A stretch of DNA of 64,000 nt, taken from assembly GCA_947488625.1 (NCBI GenBank), contig CANKZR010000001.1, positions 1,612,001 to 1,676,000 of the forward strand, read 5' to 3'. Positions within the stretch are counted from its first letter, which is position 1, and each line of letters opens with the position of its first letter. Below the pieces are notes generated by a model. The model ran no database searches, was not told the DNA's origin, and saw only the letters and a list, made by a program, of their open reading frames with translations. Of this stretch, positions 34,604 to 44,262 are shown piece by piece. The translations under genes were made by a program, and so were the position numbers. The DNA is from an uncultured Sphingomonadaceae bacterium (lineage in GTDB: Bacteria > Pseudomonadota > Alphaproteobacteria > Sphingomonadales > Sphingomonadaceae).

Positions 34604-36208
34604 ATGACCCGGGCCCGCCTCGAAGTCCGCCAGGCGGAGATCGGCGATATCCGCAGGATCGCCGCTCTCGCCAAGCGGGTGTATGAAGACTTCGTGCCTT
34701 ACACGCAGAGCGAAATTCGCGGGCAGTTGAACAACTACCGCGAAGGCTGCTTCGTGGCGTTCCTGGACGACAAGCTGATCGGCTATTGCGCCTCGATGCG
34801 GATCGCAGGCGACAAGGCGTTGCGGCCGCATGGCTGGGACGAGATTACCGGCAAGGGCTATGGCAGCCGCCACGATCCCAAGGGTGACTGGCTGTATGGC
34901 TATGAGCTCTGTGTCGATCCCAAGACTCGCGGCACCCGCATCGGGCGCAGGCTCTACGAGGAACGCCGCAAGCTGGCGGAGCGGCTGGAACTTAAAGGCA
35001 TCGTCTTTGGTGGACGCATGCCGAACCTTGCGAAAAGCTGGCGCCGTGTCGATGGTCCCGAAGATTACCTGGAAAAGGTGATCCACGGCAAAATCCACGA
35101 TCCCGTCCTGCGCTTCCAGCTTGCCAACGGGTTCGAGCCTATTGGCATCCTTCCCAACTACCTGCCGGAGGACAAGCGCAGCCGCGCCTTTGCCACGCAC
35201 ATGGTGTGGCGCAACCCGTTCGTGGACCAGGAAGCCAGCCCCAAGGCCCGCGTGCCGCGCGGGGTGGAAAACGTGCGCGTCGCGACCTGCCAGATGCAGG
35301 CCCGCGCGGTGAAGGATTTCGACGAATTCATGCGCCAGGTGCGATATTTCGTCGATGTTGCAAGCGATTACGAATCGGACTTCATTCTCTTTCCCGAACT
35401 TTTCACCCTGATGCTGTTGAGCGCAGAGGAAAAGGAACTCTCGCCCATGGAAAGCATCGAACTGCTTTCCGAATATACGCCGCGCATTCGCGAGGCGCTG
35501 AGCGAGATGGCGCTGAAGTACAATATCAACATCATCGGCGGCTCACACCCCACGCGGATGGAGGATGGTGACATCCACAACGTGGCGATGGTGTGCCTGC
35601 GCGATGGCTCCACGCACGAGCAGGAGAAGATCCACCCCACCCCGAACGAGGCATATTGGTGGAACATCCGTGGCGGCGATTCGGTGGACGTGATCCAGAC
35701 GGACTGCGGCCCCGTAGGCGTACTGATCTGCTACGACAGCGAATTCCCCGAACTCGCACGCCGTCTGGCCGACGAAGGCGCGCGGATCATCTTCGTCCCC
35801 TTCTGCACCGACAGCCGGCAAGGCTACATGCGCGTGCGGTACTGCGCCGCCGCCCGCGCGATCGAGAACCAGTGCTACGTCGTGATGAGCGGCAACGTGG
35901 GCAACCTGCCCAATGTTGCCAATATGGATATCCAGTACGCACAAAGCTGCATTCTGACGCCCTGCGACTTCCCCTTCGCCCGCGACGGCATCGCCGCGGA
36001 AGCCACCGAGAATGTCGAAACATTGACGATTAGTGACGTGAACCTGGCCGACCTAGCTTGGGCCCGCGCTGAAGGAACCGTCCGCAACCTGGCAGACCGC
36101 CGCTTCGATCTTTATCGTATCGAATGGGAGCAAAGGGGATCGGGCGGAGATGCGGCAGACATCAGCGGCCCGCCGCCGCTGCACCAACATGGGCCTGGCG
36201 GGGGTTAA
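34604..36208 (+). CDS. Fusion of a GNAT acetyltransferase and a carbon-nitrogen hydrolase (nitrilase family)
   Basis: One 534-residue chain. Residues about 1-210 form a GNAT domain, with YELCVDPKTRGTRIGRRLYEERR as the acetyl-CoA-binding motif A. Residues about 220-510 form a nitrilase-superfamily amidase with the full triad: Glu in FPELF (near 264), Lys in EKIHPTPNE (near 342) and Cys in LICYDSEFPE (near 376). The fused architecture is found in several bacterial lineages but its substrate is unknown. The gene stop overlaps that of a convergent gene on the other strand (TTAA, 36205-36208). Confidence 0.9.
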   Translation: MTRARLEVRQAEIGDIRRIAALAKRVYEDFVPYTQSEIRGQLNNYREGCFVAFLDDKLIGYCASMRIAGDKALRPHGWDEITGKGYGSRHDPKGDWLYGYELCVDPKTRGTRIGRRLYEERRKLAERLELKGIVFGGRMPNLAKSWRRVDGPEDYLEKVIHGKIHDPVLRFQLANGFEPIGILPNYLPEDKRSRAFATHMVWRNPFVDQEASPKARVPRGVENVRVATCQMQARAVKDFDEFMRQVRYFVDVASDYESDFILFPELFTLMLLSAEEKELSPMESIELLSEYTPRIREALSEMALKYNINIIGGSHPTRMEDGDIHNVAMVCLRDGSTHEQEKIHPTPNEAYWWNIRGGDSVDVIQTDCGPVGVLICYDSEFPELARRLADEGARIIFVPFCTDSRQGYMRVRYCAAARAIENQCYVVMSGNVGNLPNVANMDIQYAQSCILTPCDFPFARDGIAAEATENVETLTISDVNLADLAWARAEGTVRNLADRRFDLYRIEWEQRGSGGDAADISGPPPLHQHGPGGG

Positions 36209-36873
36209 TTGGCGGCCATGCCGTAGGAAATTACCAAACCTACTGGGATACCCTCATCGTCAAAGCGCAAATCTGTAATAAGCGGACCTTGTTCAGATAA
36301 CGCCTCCGGCCAGAGATGAACCTGACTGCTTCGATTACTGCCCGACATTTTCTGAAAGTGCTTACCTCGTGCAACTTCGAGCAGTTCCAGTTGCATAGCT
36401 GTTATCGGAATCACGCCAGAGAGTGTTGGATCTTCGCCAGCGCGCACTGCACTGAGAAACTGTCTCGTCAATCTTCGGTAATTCGGCAAGCTGGCTGTTG
36501 CCAAGGCGCGATCAGTTGGTCGGAAGTTGGCAGCAAGAGGTTGAATAACGATGCCCCCACCATTGGACAGGTAAAACGCAATCGTACGACTGTCGTCCGG
36601 AATTGATTCGCAATGCCAGTCAAGGATCGGAATAAGTGCGTTCGCATGCTGCTCTGCAGTGGGCGTGCAACCGGCTAGTCGTTCAAGCTCGTCGACTTGG
36701 TTCTCGTCCAATTCCGGCAGTCCGACTATCTCGTCAACCGATATACCCTCGTAGATCGCTTCGATGAGTGCGATAAGTCGCTCCTGCTCATCTGGATGAT
36801 CCTGCGCCAGCAGAGCACTGCCAATTGCCAGTGCCGCGACAGGAGTTACCATCCGTAGAAGAATATTTCTCAT
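36205..36873 (-). CDS. Secreted hypothetical protein of lower GC content
   Basis: A 222-residue protein with a signal-peptide-like start (MRNILLRMVTPVAALAIGSALLAQ). It has an acidic helical region with two cysteines (residues about 68-95) and no recognised enzyme motif. The codon choice is more A/T-rich than its neighbours, hinting at later acquisition. Its stop codon shares four bases with the convergent fusion gene. It sits 21 bases from the 3' end of putP on the same strand and could be read from that transcript. Confidence 0.65.
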   Translation of the reverse strand: MRNILLRMVTPVAALAIGSALLAQDHPDEQERLIALIEAIYEGISVDEIVGLPELDENQVDELERLAGCTPTAEQHANALIPILDWHCESIPDDSRTIAFYLSNGGGIVIQPLAANFRPTDRALATASLPNYRRLTRQFLSAVRAGEDPTLSGVIPITAMQLELLEVARGKHFQKMSGSNRSSQVHLWPEALSEQGPLITDLRFDDEGIPVGLVISYGMAAN

Positions 36874-36894
36874 GCAGGCTCAACTCAACTAATT

Positions 36895-38376
36895 TCAGGC
36901 AGAGGCTGATGCTGCGGACGTTACAGCTCCCTTCGCCGTCGCCTTGCTCACCAGCCAGATAGCCAGCCACGCCGCGACGAAGCCCGGAATGATCTCGTAA
37001 ACGCCCGGTCCGCCCAGGAACTCCCCGTTCCAGCCCAGCGCGATCCACGCGATTACGACTGCCGCGCCCGTCACAAGGCCCGCCACCGCGCCTGCGCCTG
37101 TCATGCGCTTCCATGTCAGAGAAAGGATGATCAGCGGACCGAAGGCTGCGCCAAATCCCGCCCAGGCATTGGCAACCAGCGCCAGCACGCCGCTTTCCGG
37201 ATCGCTGGCGATGAGGATGGCAGCTACCGCTACCAGCGCCACGCACACGCGGCCCACGTTCACCATTTCCGTTTCGCTGGCCTGCTTGCGCAGGAACAGG
37301 CGGTAGAAGTCCTCAGTCAGGGAGCTGGAGGACACCAGCAGTTGCGATGAAATCGTGCTCATGATCGCGGCCAGCAGCGCAGCCAGCAGGAAGCCCGTTA
37401 TAAATGGGTGGAACAGCGTGTTGGCCAGCAGAATGAAAATAGTTTCCGAATTCTCCAGCGTCAGGCCGTTCAACTCAACATGGGCGCGGCCCGCGAGGCC
37501 GACACCCAGCGCGCCGATCAGTGCCACCAGCATCCACAGCAAGCCGATATTGCGCGCCGCCGGAATGCCGCCTTCCTTCACTGCCATGAAGCGCACGATG
37601 ATGTGCGGCTGCCCGAAATAGCCAAGACCCCATGCGACGGCTGAGAGGAAGCCGACGGCGGTCAACCCGCCGAACCAGCTGAGAAAGTCGGGATCGACAG
37701 CGTTGAGCGCCTCTCCCGTCGCGCCCCAGCCATCGCCCAGCAGCACCACCAGCGGCATGACAACCAGCGCCACCACCATGATGCAGCCCTGCACGAAATC
37801 GGTCAGGCTCACGGCCAGGAAGCCGCCCACCATGGTATAGGCCAGCACCACCAGTGCCGTAATCAACACGCCCGCCATATAAGGGCTGAAGCCCATGATC
37901 GGCGCATCGATGAAAGTGCTTTCGAACAGCAAACCGCCACCCACCAGTCCCGCCGCGGAATAGACCGCAAAGAAGATCACGATAATGATCGCGGAAATCA
38001 CACGCAGGGCAATCGCCTTGTCCGGAAAGCGGTTGGCGAGGAATTCGGGGATTGTCAGCGCGTTGCCGTATTCCACGGTCTGCTTACGCAAACGCGGCGC
38101 GACGACGAACCAGTTGGCAACCGCGCCCGCGAACAGGCCGATGCCAATCCACGCCTCCACAAGGCCGGAAAGGTACAGTGCGCCGGGCAGTCCCAACAGC
38201 AGCCAGCCCGACATATCCGAAGCACCCGCAGAAAGCGCTGCAACCGCAGGCGGCAGATTGCGTCCGCCCAGAAGATATCCCTCGCTGTCCTCGGTAGAAC
38301 GCTTCCAGGCGTATAGCCCGATACCGAGCATGAGAATGAAATATAAAGCGAGGGCAATCAGTGTGGGTGTCTGCAT
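36895..38376 (-). CDS. putP: Sodium/proline symporter
   Basis: Na+-coupled proline uptake; 493 residues with about 13 membrane helices. The sodium:solute symporter signature is clear: YLLGGRNLPPAVAALSAGASDMSGWLLLGLPGALYLSG near the N-terminus (about residues 35-72) and LPG/ SDPESGVLALVANAWAGFGAAFGPLI later. It closely follows E. coli PutP (502 residues). ATG 38376 is used; an ATG ten codons upstream would add an unconserved extension. It is divergent from the Kef-type antiporter gene. Confidence 0.93.
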   Translation of the reverse strand: MQTPTLIALALYFILMLGIGLYAWKRSTEDSEGYLLGGRNLPPAVAALSAGASDMSGWLLLGLPGALYLSGLVEAWIGIGLFAGAVANWFVVAPRLRKQTVEYGNALTIPEFLANRFPDKAIALRVISAIIIVIFFAVYSAAGLVGGGLLFESTFIDAPIMGFSPYMAGVLITALVVLAYTMVGGFLAVSLTDFVQGCIMVVALVVMPLVVLLGDGWGATGEALNAVDPDFLSWFGGLTAVGFLSAVAWGLGYFGQPHIIVRFMAVKEGGIPAARNIGLLWMLVALIGALGVGLAGRAHVELNGLTLENSETIFILLANTLFHPFITGFLLAALLAAIMSTISSQLLVSSSSLTEDFYRLFLRKQASETEMVNVGRVCVALVAVAAILIASDPESGVLALVANAWAGFGAAFGPLIILSLTWKRMTGAGAVAGLVTGAAVVIAWIALGWNGEFLGGPGVYEIIPGFVAAWLAIWLVSKATAKGAVTSAASASA

Positions 38377-38470
38377 GGCGCCTTGCATACAGACCGCAGC
38401 GCGCATGTCACCCGTTTCGCGAAACTTGCCATTGTGTGTCGATCAACCGCGCTGCAACGCAATATATCGG

Positions 38471-38499
38471 TTGTTAAACGTGCTGCGATCTTGGATAAT
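38471..38499 (+). promoter_or_regulatory. Promoter of the Kef-type antiporter gene
   Basis: TTGTTA (38471-38476), exactly 17 bases, GATAAT (38494-38499). The predicted start falls at about 38505-38507, next to the ATG at 38508. There is no ribosome site between, so a leaderless or nearly leaderless mRNA is likely. Confidence 0.6.
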
Positions 38500-38507
38500 G
38501 GCAGGCG

Positions 38508-40274
38508 ATGCACGGTGCCGAAGCCATTTCCCCTATCATGAAGGACGCGCTCGTCATCCTGGGCGCAGCCGGTATCGTGATTCCCCTGTTCGCGCGCTTT
38601 CGCGTAACCCCGATTATCGGCTTTATCCTGATCGGGCTGCTCGTCGGGCCTTATGGTCTCGGGCGCATGGTGCCCAGTTACGATTGGCTCTCCTACATCA
38701 CCATCAACGATCAGGAGCGGCTCGAGCCGTTTGCCGAGTTCGGCATCATCCTGCTGCTCTTCGCCATCGGGCTTGAACTGAGTTTCAACCGTCTTTGGCA
38801 GTTGCGAAAACTGGTCTTCGGGCTCGGCGCGCTGGAACTGTTGGTGATCGGCTCGCTGCTGGCGGCGATCCTCTCAATGATGGGGCAATACTGGACGGGT
38901 GCGATGGCGCTGGGACTTGCGCTAGCCTTTTCCTCCACCGCACTGGTCTTGCCGATATCGGGCACCAATACGCCTGTCGGACGTGCAGCGCTGTCGATGC
39001 TATTGTTCGAAGACATCATGATCGTACCGGTTATCTTCCTGCTCGGTGCATTGGCACCTTTCGCGGCGGAGGAAGGCGCGGTCAGCCTGTTCGAAACGAT
39101 CTGGCAGGGCCTGCTGGTGGTTTTCGTGATGATGGTAGCAGGGCGCTTCCTTCTGCCCAAACTGTTCGCCCAGGCCGCGCGAACGAAGAGCCCGGAACTG
39201 TTCCTTGCCGCCAGTCTGCTGGTGGTGATCGGTGCAAGCCTTGCGACGGCATTCGTCGGCCTTTCCCCTATCGTGGGCGCGCTGATCGCGGGCCTGCTGA
39301 TTGCAGAGACGGAGTACCACACCGAGGTCGAAGGGATCATGGAGCCGTTCAAGGGCCTTGCCTTGGGCATATTCCTCATCACGGTGGGCATGGGTATCGA
39401 TCTTGCCACAATCTGGAACAACCTCTGGATGATCCTTGGCGCTGTTGTCGGGGTGCTGACGCTGAAGGCCGTGGTCACCGGCGTCTTGCTGCGGCTTATG
39501 GGCGCGCGGCGCAGCACTGCGACCGAAACCGGCATCCTTATGGCCAGCCCTTCGGAAACGACGCTGATCGTCCTGGCTGCAGCCACCAGTGCCTTGCTGG
39601 TGCAACCCGGTACGGCGCAATTCTGGCAGATCGTCACCGCGATCGGCCTTACCATAACGCCGTTGCTCGCCCTGCTGGGCCGCTACGTCGCGCGCCGAGT
39701 GGAGCCCGCCCCCACGCTGGACGAAGTCGATGGCGATAGTGAAACGCCGCGCGTCATCATCGTCGGTTTCGGCCGCGTCGGCAGGCTGGTGGCCCAGATG
39801 CTGGAAATGCATGACAAGCCCTATGTCGCTGTCGACGCCGATAGCGACCTTATCGAACAGGCGCGGCGCGATGGGTATTATGCCGTGTTCGGTAATGCGA
39901 TGCGATCGGATTCACTGGATCACCTTGGTATCGAAAAAGCACCGGCCGTGATCCTGACCATGGATGAGCATGTTCTGGCGCAACGACTGGTAAAGAAGCT
40001 GCGCGCTTCTCACCCTGACCTGCCCATCATCGCCCGTGCGCGCGACAGTTTTCACGCAGCGCAACTCTATCGCAGCGGAGCTTCAACCGCAGTGCCCGAG
40101 ACACTGGAAAGTTCGCTTCAGCTGTCGGAAGCCGTGCTTGTGGACCTTGGCGTTCCGATGGGGCCGGTAATCGCGTCGATACATGAAAAGAGGGACGAGT
40201 TCCGCGAACAGATCCGTGAGAACGGCGCATTGGAAAACAAGCCGAAGCTGCGCACGGGAACGCTCAAAAGCTGA
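38508..40274 (+). CDS. Kef-type monovalent cation:proton antiporter (CPA2 family)
   Basis: K+ or Na+/H+ exchange at the inner membrane. The first 400 residues are a CPA2 domain of about 12 helices, with FRVTPIIGFILIGLLVGPYGLG, ALAFSSTALVLPI and GLSPIVGALIAGLLIAET. A cytosolic RCK/TrkA-N domain follows (about residues 405-520), with the NAD-binding RVIIVGFGRVGRLVAQMLE and DADSDLIEQ. The glutathione-adduct control of E. coli KefB/KefC cannot be judged. The start at 38508 depends on the promoter placement; ATG 38538 is an alternative. Confidence 0.9.
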   Translation: MHGAEAISPIMKDALVILGAAGIVIPLFARFRVTPIIGFILIGLLVGPYGLGRMVPSYDWLSYITINDQERLEPFAEFGIILLLFAIGLELSFNRLWQLRKLVFGLGALELLVIGSLLAAILSMMGQYWTGAMALGLALAFSSTALVLPISGTNTPVGRAALSMLLFEDIMIVPVIFLLGALAPFAAEEGAVSLFETIWQGLLVVFVMMVAGRFLLPKLFAQAARTKSPELFLAASLLVVIGASLATAFVGLSPIVGALIAGLLIAETEYHTEVEGIMEPFKGLALGIFLITVGMGIDLATIWNNLWMILGAVVGVLTLKAVVTGVLLRLMGARRSTATETGILMASPSETTLIVLAAATSALLVQPGTAQFWQIVTAIGLTITPLLALLGRYVARRVEPAPTLDEVDGDSETPRVIIVGFGRVGRLVAQMLEMHDKPYVAVDADSDLIEQARRDGYYAVFGNAMRSDSLDHLGIEKAPAVILTMDEHVLAQRLVKKLRASHPDLPIIARARDSFHAAQLYRSGASTAVPETLESSLQLSEAVLVDLGVPMGPVIASIHEKRDEFREQIRENGALENKPKLRTGTLKS

Positions 40275-40329
40275 TTATTCTCGGAAATTTGCCCGGCCTG
40301 GCGCGTTGGTGGGGAAAGGAGAGTTTTCA

Positions 40330-40497
40330 ATGAGCGAACAGAAAGACCCCACCAAGCCCACGCCGAACGATGAAAAGTTCAAGCCCAAGAACGTGGCTGC
40401 CGACGACGAGCACGGTCGTGCGACGCGCAACATGAAGGATGTCCCCCGCGGAAGCGAGGGCGACCGCCGACGTGCCTCGCAAAACCGCGTCGACTGA
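40330..40497 (+). CDS. Small hydrophilic hypothetical protein
   Basis: A 55-residue, highly charged protein (Lys/Asp/Arg/Glu and Pro rich) with no hydrophobic core. It is likely disordered. AAAGGAGAG eight bases before the ATG is a strong ribosome site, so it is probably expressed. It ends four bases before the stop of the convergent alaS gene. Similar short hydrophilic proteins in alphaproteobacteria are often stress-induced; no such evidence is seen here. Confidence 0.65.
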   Translation: MSEQKDPTKPTPNDEKFKPKNVAADDEHGRATRNMKDVPRGSEGDRRRASQNRVD

Positions 40498-40500
40498 GCT

Positions 40501-43167
40501 TTAGGCGCTTTTGGCCGTCAGTGCATTGCGCACGGCGGCCATTGCGTCTTCTGCCTTGTCGCCATCGGGACCGCCGCCTTGCGCCAAATCAGGACGGCCA
40601 CCGCCACCTTTTCCACCTAGCGCCTCGACACCTGCACGAACGAGATCGACCGCACTCGTCGTTTCGGTAAGGTCGTCGGTAACACCCACAGCGAATGCAG
40701 CCTTGCCGTCGTTCACGGCGCAGATTGCCGCTACGCCAGAGCCCATGCGTGCCTTGGCTTCATCCAGCAACCCGCGCAATTCCTTGGGATCCATACCTTC
40801 CAGAACCTGGCCGGAGAACTTGATACCGGCAATCTCCTCATCCGCTTTCGCAGGTGCACCACCTCCACCGCCCAGGGCCAGTTGTTTGCGTGCCTCGGCG
40901 AGTTCACGCTCGAGCGCCTTGCGTTCATCCACCAGCGCGGCGACCCGCGCCTCTACCTCGTCCGGTGCGGTCTTCAATGTAGCCGCGACTGATTTGAGCG
41001 CTTCCTCACGCCCGACGATCCACTGCCGGGCAGCTTCGCCCGTCAGCGCCTCGATACGGCGCACGCCCGAGGATACCGCACTCTCCGAGATTATGCGGAA
41101 CAAGCCGATATCGCCCGTAGCCTTCACATGGGTGCCACCGCACAGTTCGACGGAATAATGGCGGCCCATGCCGTCCTTGTGCCCTCTCCCCATAGAAAGC
41201 ACGCGAACTTCCTCGCCGTATTTCTCGCCGAACAACGCCATCGCGCCGGCCTCGATCGCGTCATCGGGGCTCATCAATTGCGTACGCACTTCTTCGTTCG
41301 CCCGAATCTCAGCGTTAACCTCAGCCTCAATGGCTGCGATCTCGGCGGGCGTAATCGGCTTGGGGTGCGAGAAGTCGAACCGGAAACGATCTTCCGCGAC
41401 CAGTGATCCTTTCTGCGTGACATGATCGCCCAGGTGGTTTCGCAAGGCTGCGTGTACCAGATGCGTGGCGGAATGATTGGCGCGGATCTTGTCGCGGCGC
41501 TCGGCATCAATGGCGAGGTGCACGGTATCACCCACCGACACGATGCCCGACTGGATCGTACCGTGGTGCGCGTGGAGCCTGCCCAGCGGCTTGGACGTAT
41601 CGCTCACCGCAATCGCGAGGCGATGGTCGCCTGTGATCGTGCCAGCGTCGCCGCTCTGGCCACCGCTCTCTCCGTAGAACGGAGTCTGATTGGTAAGGAT
41701 CAGTACGTCCTGCCCGCTTTCGGCACGATCCGCTTCCTTGCCGTCGACGATCAGAGCCACAACGCGGCCCTCGCCTTCTGTTGAACTGTATCCGGTGAAT
41801 TCGGTCGCGCCCTCTCGCTCGGCGATATCGAACCAGTGTTCGCTATCCGCCGCTGCGCCGGAGCCTTTCCATGCTGCCCGCGCCGCAGCCTTCTGCTGCG
41901 CCATGGCCGCATCGAAACCTTCGCGATCGACACCAACGCCACGCGCACGCAGGGCGTCTTCGGTCAGGTCGTAAGGGAAGCCATATGTATCGTAGAGCTT
42001 GAACGCGGTTTCGCCGGGCAGGCTATCACCCTCGCCGAGCGAACCGGTCTCTTCGTCGAGAAGCCGAAGCCCCTTTTCCAGCGTCTGGCGGAACCGGCTT
42101 TCCTCCCGCTCCAGGACTTCGGTAATAAGCGGCTGTGCCCGGCCGAGATCGGGATAGGCTTGGCCCATCTCACTCACCAGCGTTGGCACGAGGCGATGCA
42201 TCAGCGGTTTGTCGGCCCCCAGCAGATGCGCGTGGCGCATAGCCCGGCGCATGATACGGCGCAGCACATAGCCGCGCCCTTCATTCGATGGCAGCACGCC
42301 ATCCGCGATCAGAAAGCTCGTCGAACGCAGATGATCGGCAATCACGCGGTGACTTGCCAACGCATCGCCTTCTGCCTTCGCGCCGGAATGTTCTTCACCT
42401 GCTGCTATGATGGTCTTGAACGTGTCCGTCTCGAACACGTTATGGACACCTTGCAGTACGGTAGAAATACGCTCCAGCCCCATGCCGGTATCAATGCTGG
42501 GACGTGGCAGGTTTCCTGCAATCCGATCGTTTTCCTGCAGGTGCTGCATGAAAACGAGGTTCCAAATCTCCACGAAGCGATCACCATCTTCGTCTGGCGA
42601 TCCCGGTGGTCCGCCAGCGACCTCGGGACCATGGTCCCAGAAAATTTCCGAACATGGACCGCAGGGGCCATCGGAACCCATGGCCCAGAAATTGTCCTTC
42701 GTGGCGATGCGAATGATGCGCTCGTCCGGTAGCCCGGCAATACGCTTCCAGAGATCGTAGGCTTCGTCGTCGGTGTGATAGACAGTGACCAGAAGACGTT
42801 CGGCGTCCAGTCCGAATTCCTCGGTAACCAGCTTCCACGCCAGTTCGATTGCCCTTTCCTTGAAATAGTCACCGAAGCTGAAATTGCCGAGCATTTCGAA
42901 AAACGTCAGGTGACGGGCGGTATAGCCGACATTGTCGAGATCGTTGTGCTTGCCGCCGGCACGAACGCACTTCTGGCTGCTGGTTGCACGCGGCGCCGGG
43001 GCGGTTTCAACGCCGGTGAACACGTTCTTGAATGGCACCATGCCCGCGTTTACGAACATGAGCGAGGGATCATTGTACGGTACCAGTGGCGCCGAAGGCA
43101 CGATCTGGTGTTCGTTCGCCGCGAAGTATTCGAGGAATGTGCGGCGGATATCGTTGGTCGTTGTCAT
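40501..43167 (-). CDS. alaS: Alanyl-tRNA synthetase
   Basis: Charges tRNA-Ala and edits mischarged Ser/Gly. It is 888 residues with all parts: the N-terminal class II catalytic core (residues about 1-440; motif [22 protein letters not shown]), the editing domain ([17 protein letters not shown] and [13 protein letters not shown], with the zinc ligands), and the C-terminal glycine-rich C-Ala domain ([13 protein letters not shown] region, then DHA-type fold). The recA gene lies upstream on the same strand with a methyltransferase gene between them. Confidence 0.96.
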   Translation of the reverse strand: MTTTNDIRRTFLEYFAANEHQIVPSAPLVPYNDPSLMFVNAGMVPFKNVFTGVETAPAPRATSSQKCVRAGGKHNDLDNVGYTARHLTFFEMLGNFSFGDYFKERAIELAWKLVTEEFGLDAERLLVTVYHTDDEAYDLWKRIAGLPDERIIRIATKDNFWAMGSDGPCGPCSEIFWDHGPEVAGGPPGSPDEDGDRFVEIWNLVFMQHLQENDRIAGNLPRPSIDTGMGLERISTVLQGVHNVFETDTFKTIIAAGEEHSGAKAEGDALASHRVIADHLRSTSFLIADGVLPSNEGRGYVLRRIMRRAMRHAHLLGADKPLMHRLVPTLVSEMGQAYPDLGRAQPLITEVLEREESRFRQTLEKGLRLLDEETGSLGEGDSLPGETAFKLYDTYGFPYDLTEDALRARGVGVDREGFDAAMAQQKAAARAAWKGSGAAADSEHWFDIAEREGATEFTGYSSTEGEGRVVALIVDGKEADRAESGQDVLILTNQTPFYGESGGQSGDAGTITGDHRLAIAVSDTSKPLGRLHAHHGTIQSGIVSVGDTVHLAIDAERRDKIRANHSATHLVHAALRNHLGDHVTQKGSLVAEDRFRFDFSHPKPITPAEIAAIEAEVNAEIRANEEVRTQLMSPDDAIEAGAMALFGEKYGEEVRVLSMGRGHKDGMGRHYSVELCGGTHVKATGDIGLFRIISESAVSSGVRRIEALTGEAARQWIVGREEALKSVAATLKTAPDEVEARVAALVDERKALERELAEARKQLALGGGGGAPAKADEEIAGIKFSGQVLEGMDPKELRGLLDEAKARMGSGVAAICAVNDGKAAFAVGVTDDLTETTSAVDLVRAGVEALGGKGGGGRPDLAQGGGPDGDKAEDAMAAVRNALTAKSA

Positions 43168-43216
43168 GAGGGCGAATTAGGAGCCATTTGGCGCTGCGGC
43201 AAGGCGCCTCGCGCGA

Positions 43217-44044
43217 CTAACGGGCCTTGCGTGCCGAAACAATCCACGCGGACGCCTCAAGCGCGACAATACCCTGGTGGCATTTGCGTTCGCAAAGTTG
43301 GTGGACCCTCTTCAAAAAGCGGTCTCTTTCTTCCTTATCCATTTCGCGCGCGGCGCGCGCAGCCGGACCGATGAGCGAGAAGTACTCGACCGCATCCTCA
43401 ACCGGTTTTTCGCCGGAACCGACAATCATGGGAAAGTCGAACTTTTCGAAAGCTACACTCTCCCATCCCGCTGAATGGAGGATCGATCGGACCCGGCTGT
43501 TGTCTGCAAAAGCGAACGGGCCAGGATCAAGCGGATCCATTACGGGCGGTGCTTCCGGAAGGAGTCGAACGATTTCTGTAAAGAACGCGTTCTGAGAAGC
43601 TTCGCGGAAGCAGGAAAACAGGAGCGAGGCGCGCGGTCGAGACTGACTGGCCAAGTTCGCGAATGCTGCCACGGGATCGCTGAAGAACATCACACCATGG
43701 CGCGAGACGAGCATGTCGGGCGCAGCGTCGTCCGCGTTCTGCCATTCGGCAGCATCTGCTTGAACGAAGCGGGCATTGGACAGGTGGCTGCCTCGCTCTC
43801 TTGCCACGGCGATGAGTTGTGGAGACACATCGATCCCCGTTATCGATATGCCCGGCCTGCCTCTTGCCGTGGCGAGCGAGAGTTCGCCTGCGCCGCAGCC
43901 GATGTCCAACACCTTGCTGAAAGTGAATTCCCGCATTCTTTGGAGAAGGCGCTCGGTGAGGAGGTTGAAGCTGCGATCGGTCCGCCGCCATTGCGCAGCC
44001 CAGGTTTCGCCGACACGACCCTGCCACTCACCCTTGTCTGTCAA
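43217..44044 (-). CDS. SAM-dependent methyltransferase (UbiE/Methyltransf_11 type)
   Basis: A 275-residue protein with VLDIGCGAGELSLATA (SAM motif I, about residues 44-59), TGIDVSPQLI (motif II), and DMLVSRHGVMFFSDP (post-motif). The first 30 residues (WQGRVGETWAAQWRRTDRSF) are typical of small-molecule methyltransferases. Substrate unknown. Translation begins at TTG 44044, supported by a strong GGGGGAGG six bases upstream. It lies between recA and alaS. Confidence 0.8.
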   Translation of the reverse strand: MTDKGEWQGRVGETWAAQWRRTDRSFNLLTERLLQRMREFTFSKVLDIGCGAGELSLATARGRPGISITGIDVSPQLIAVARERGSHLSNARFVQADAAEWQNADDAAPDMLVSRHGVMFFSDPVAAFANLASQSRPRASLLFSCFREASQNAFFTEIVRLLPEAPPVMDPLDPGPFAFADNSRVRSILHSAGWESVAFEKFDFPMIVGSGEKPVEDAVEYFSLIGPAARAAREMDKEERDRFLKRVHQLCERKCHQGIVALEASAWIVSARKAR

Positions 44045-44122
44045 ACCGAACCTCCCCCTATAAGTGCAGCCTATCGCGGTGCGACGCGCGAGACAATCAC
44101 CATAACGCCAACAAAACGGAGA

Positions 44123-44163
44123 AGCCGGCGACGGCGGCCTGGAATGGCCACCTGTCGCCGGCT
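44123..44163 (-). terminator. Terminator of recA
   Basis: AGCCGGCGAC (44123-44132) and GTCGCCGGCT (44154-44163) form a perfect 10-bp stem, extended by an inner GGCC/GGCC pairing. On the minus strand it is followed by a T-rich tract (complement of 44111-44119). It lies about 100 bases past the recA stop. Confidence 0.65.
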
Positions 44164-44262
44164 CCGCTTTCGCAAGACCTGGGGCGATCCTGGTTCCACG
44201 CTAATGTGGAACACCTGGAACACCGTTCTGGAGAAAAAACTCTCCGGCGGTCTTCTTGAGGA

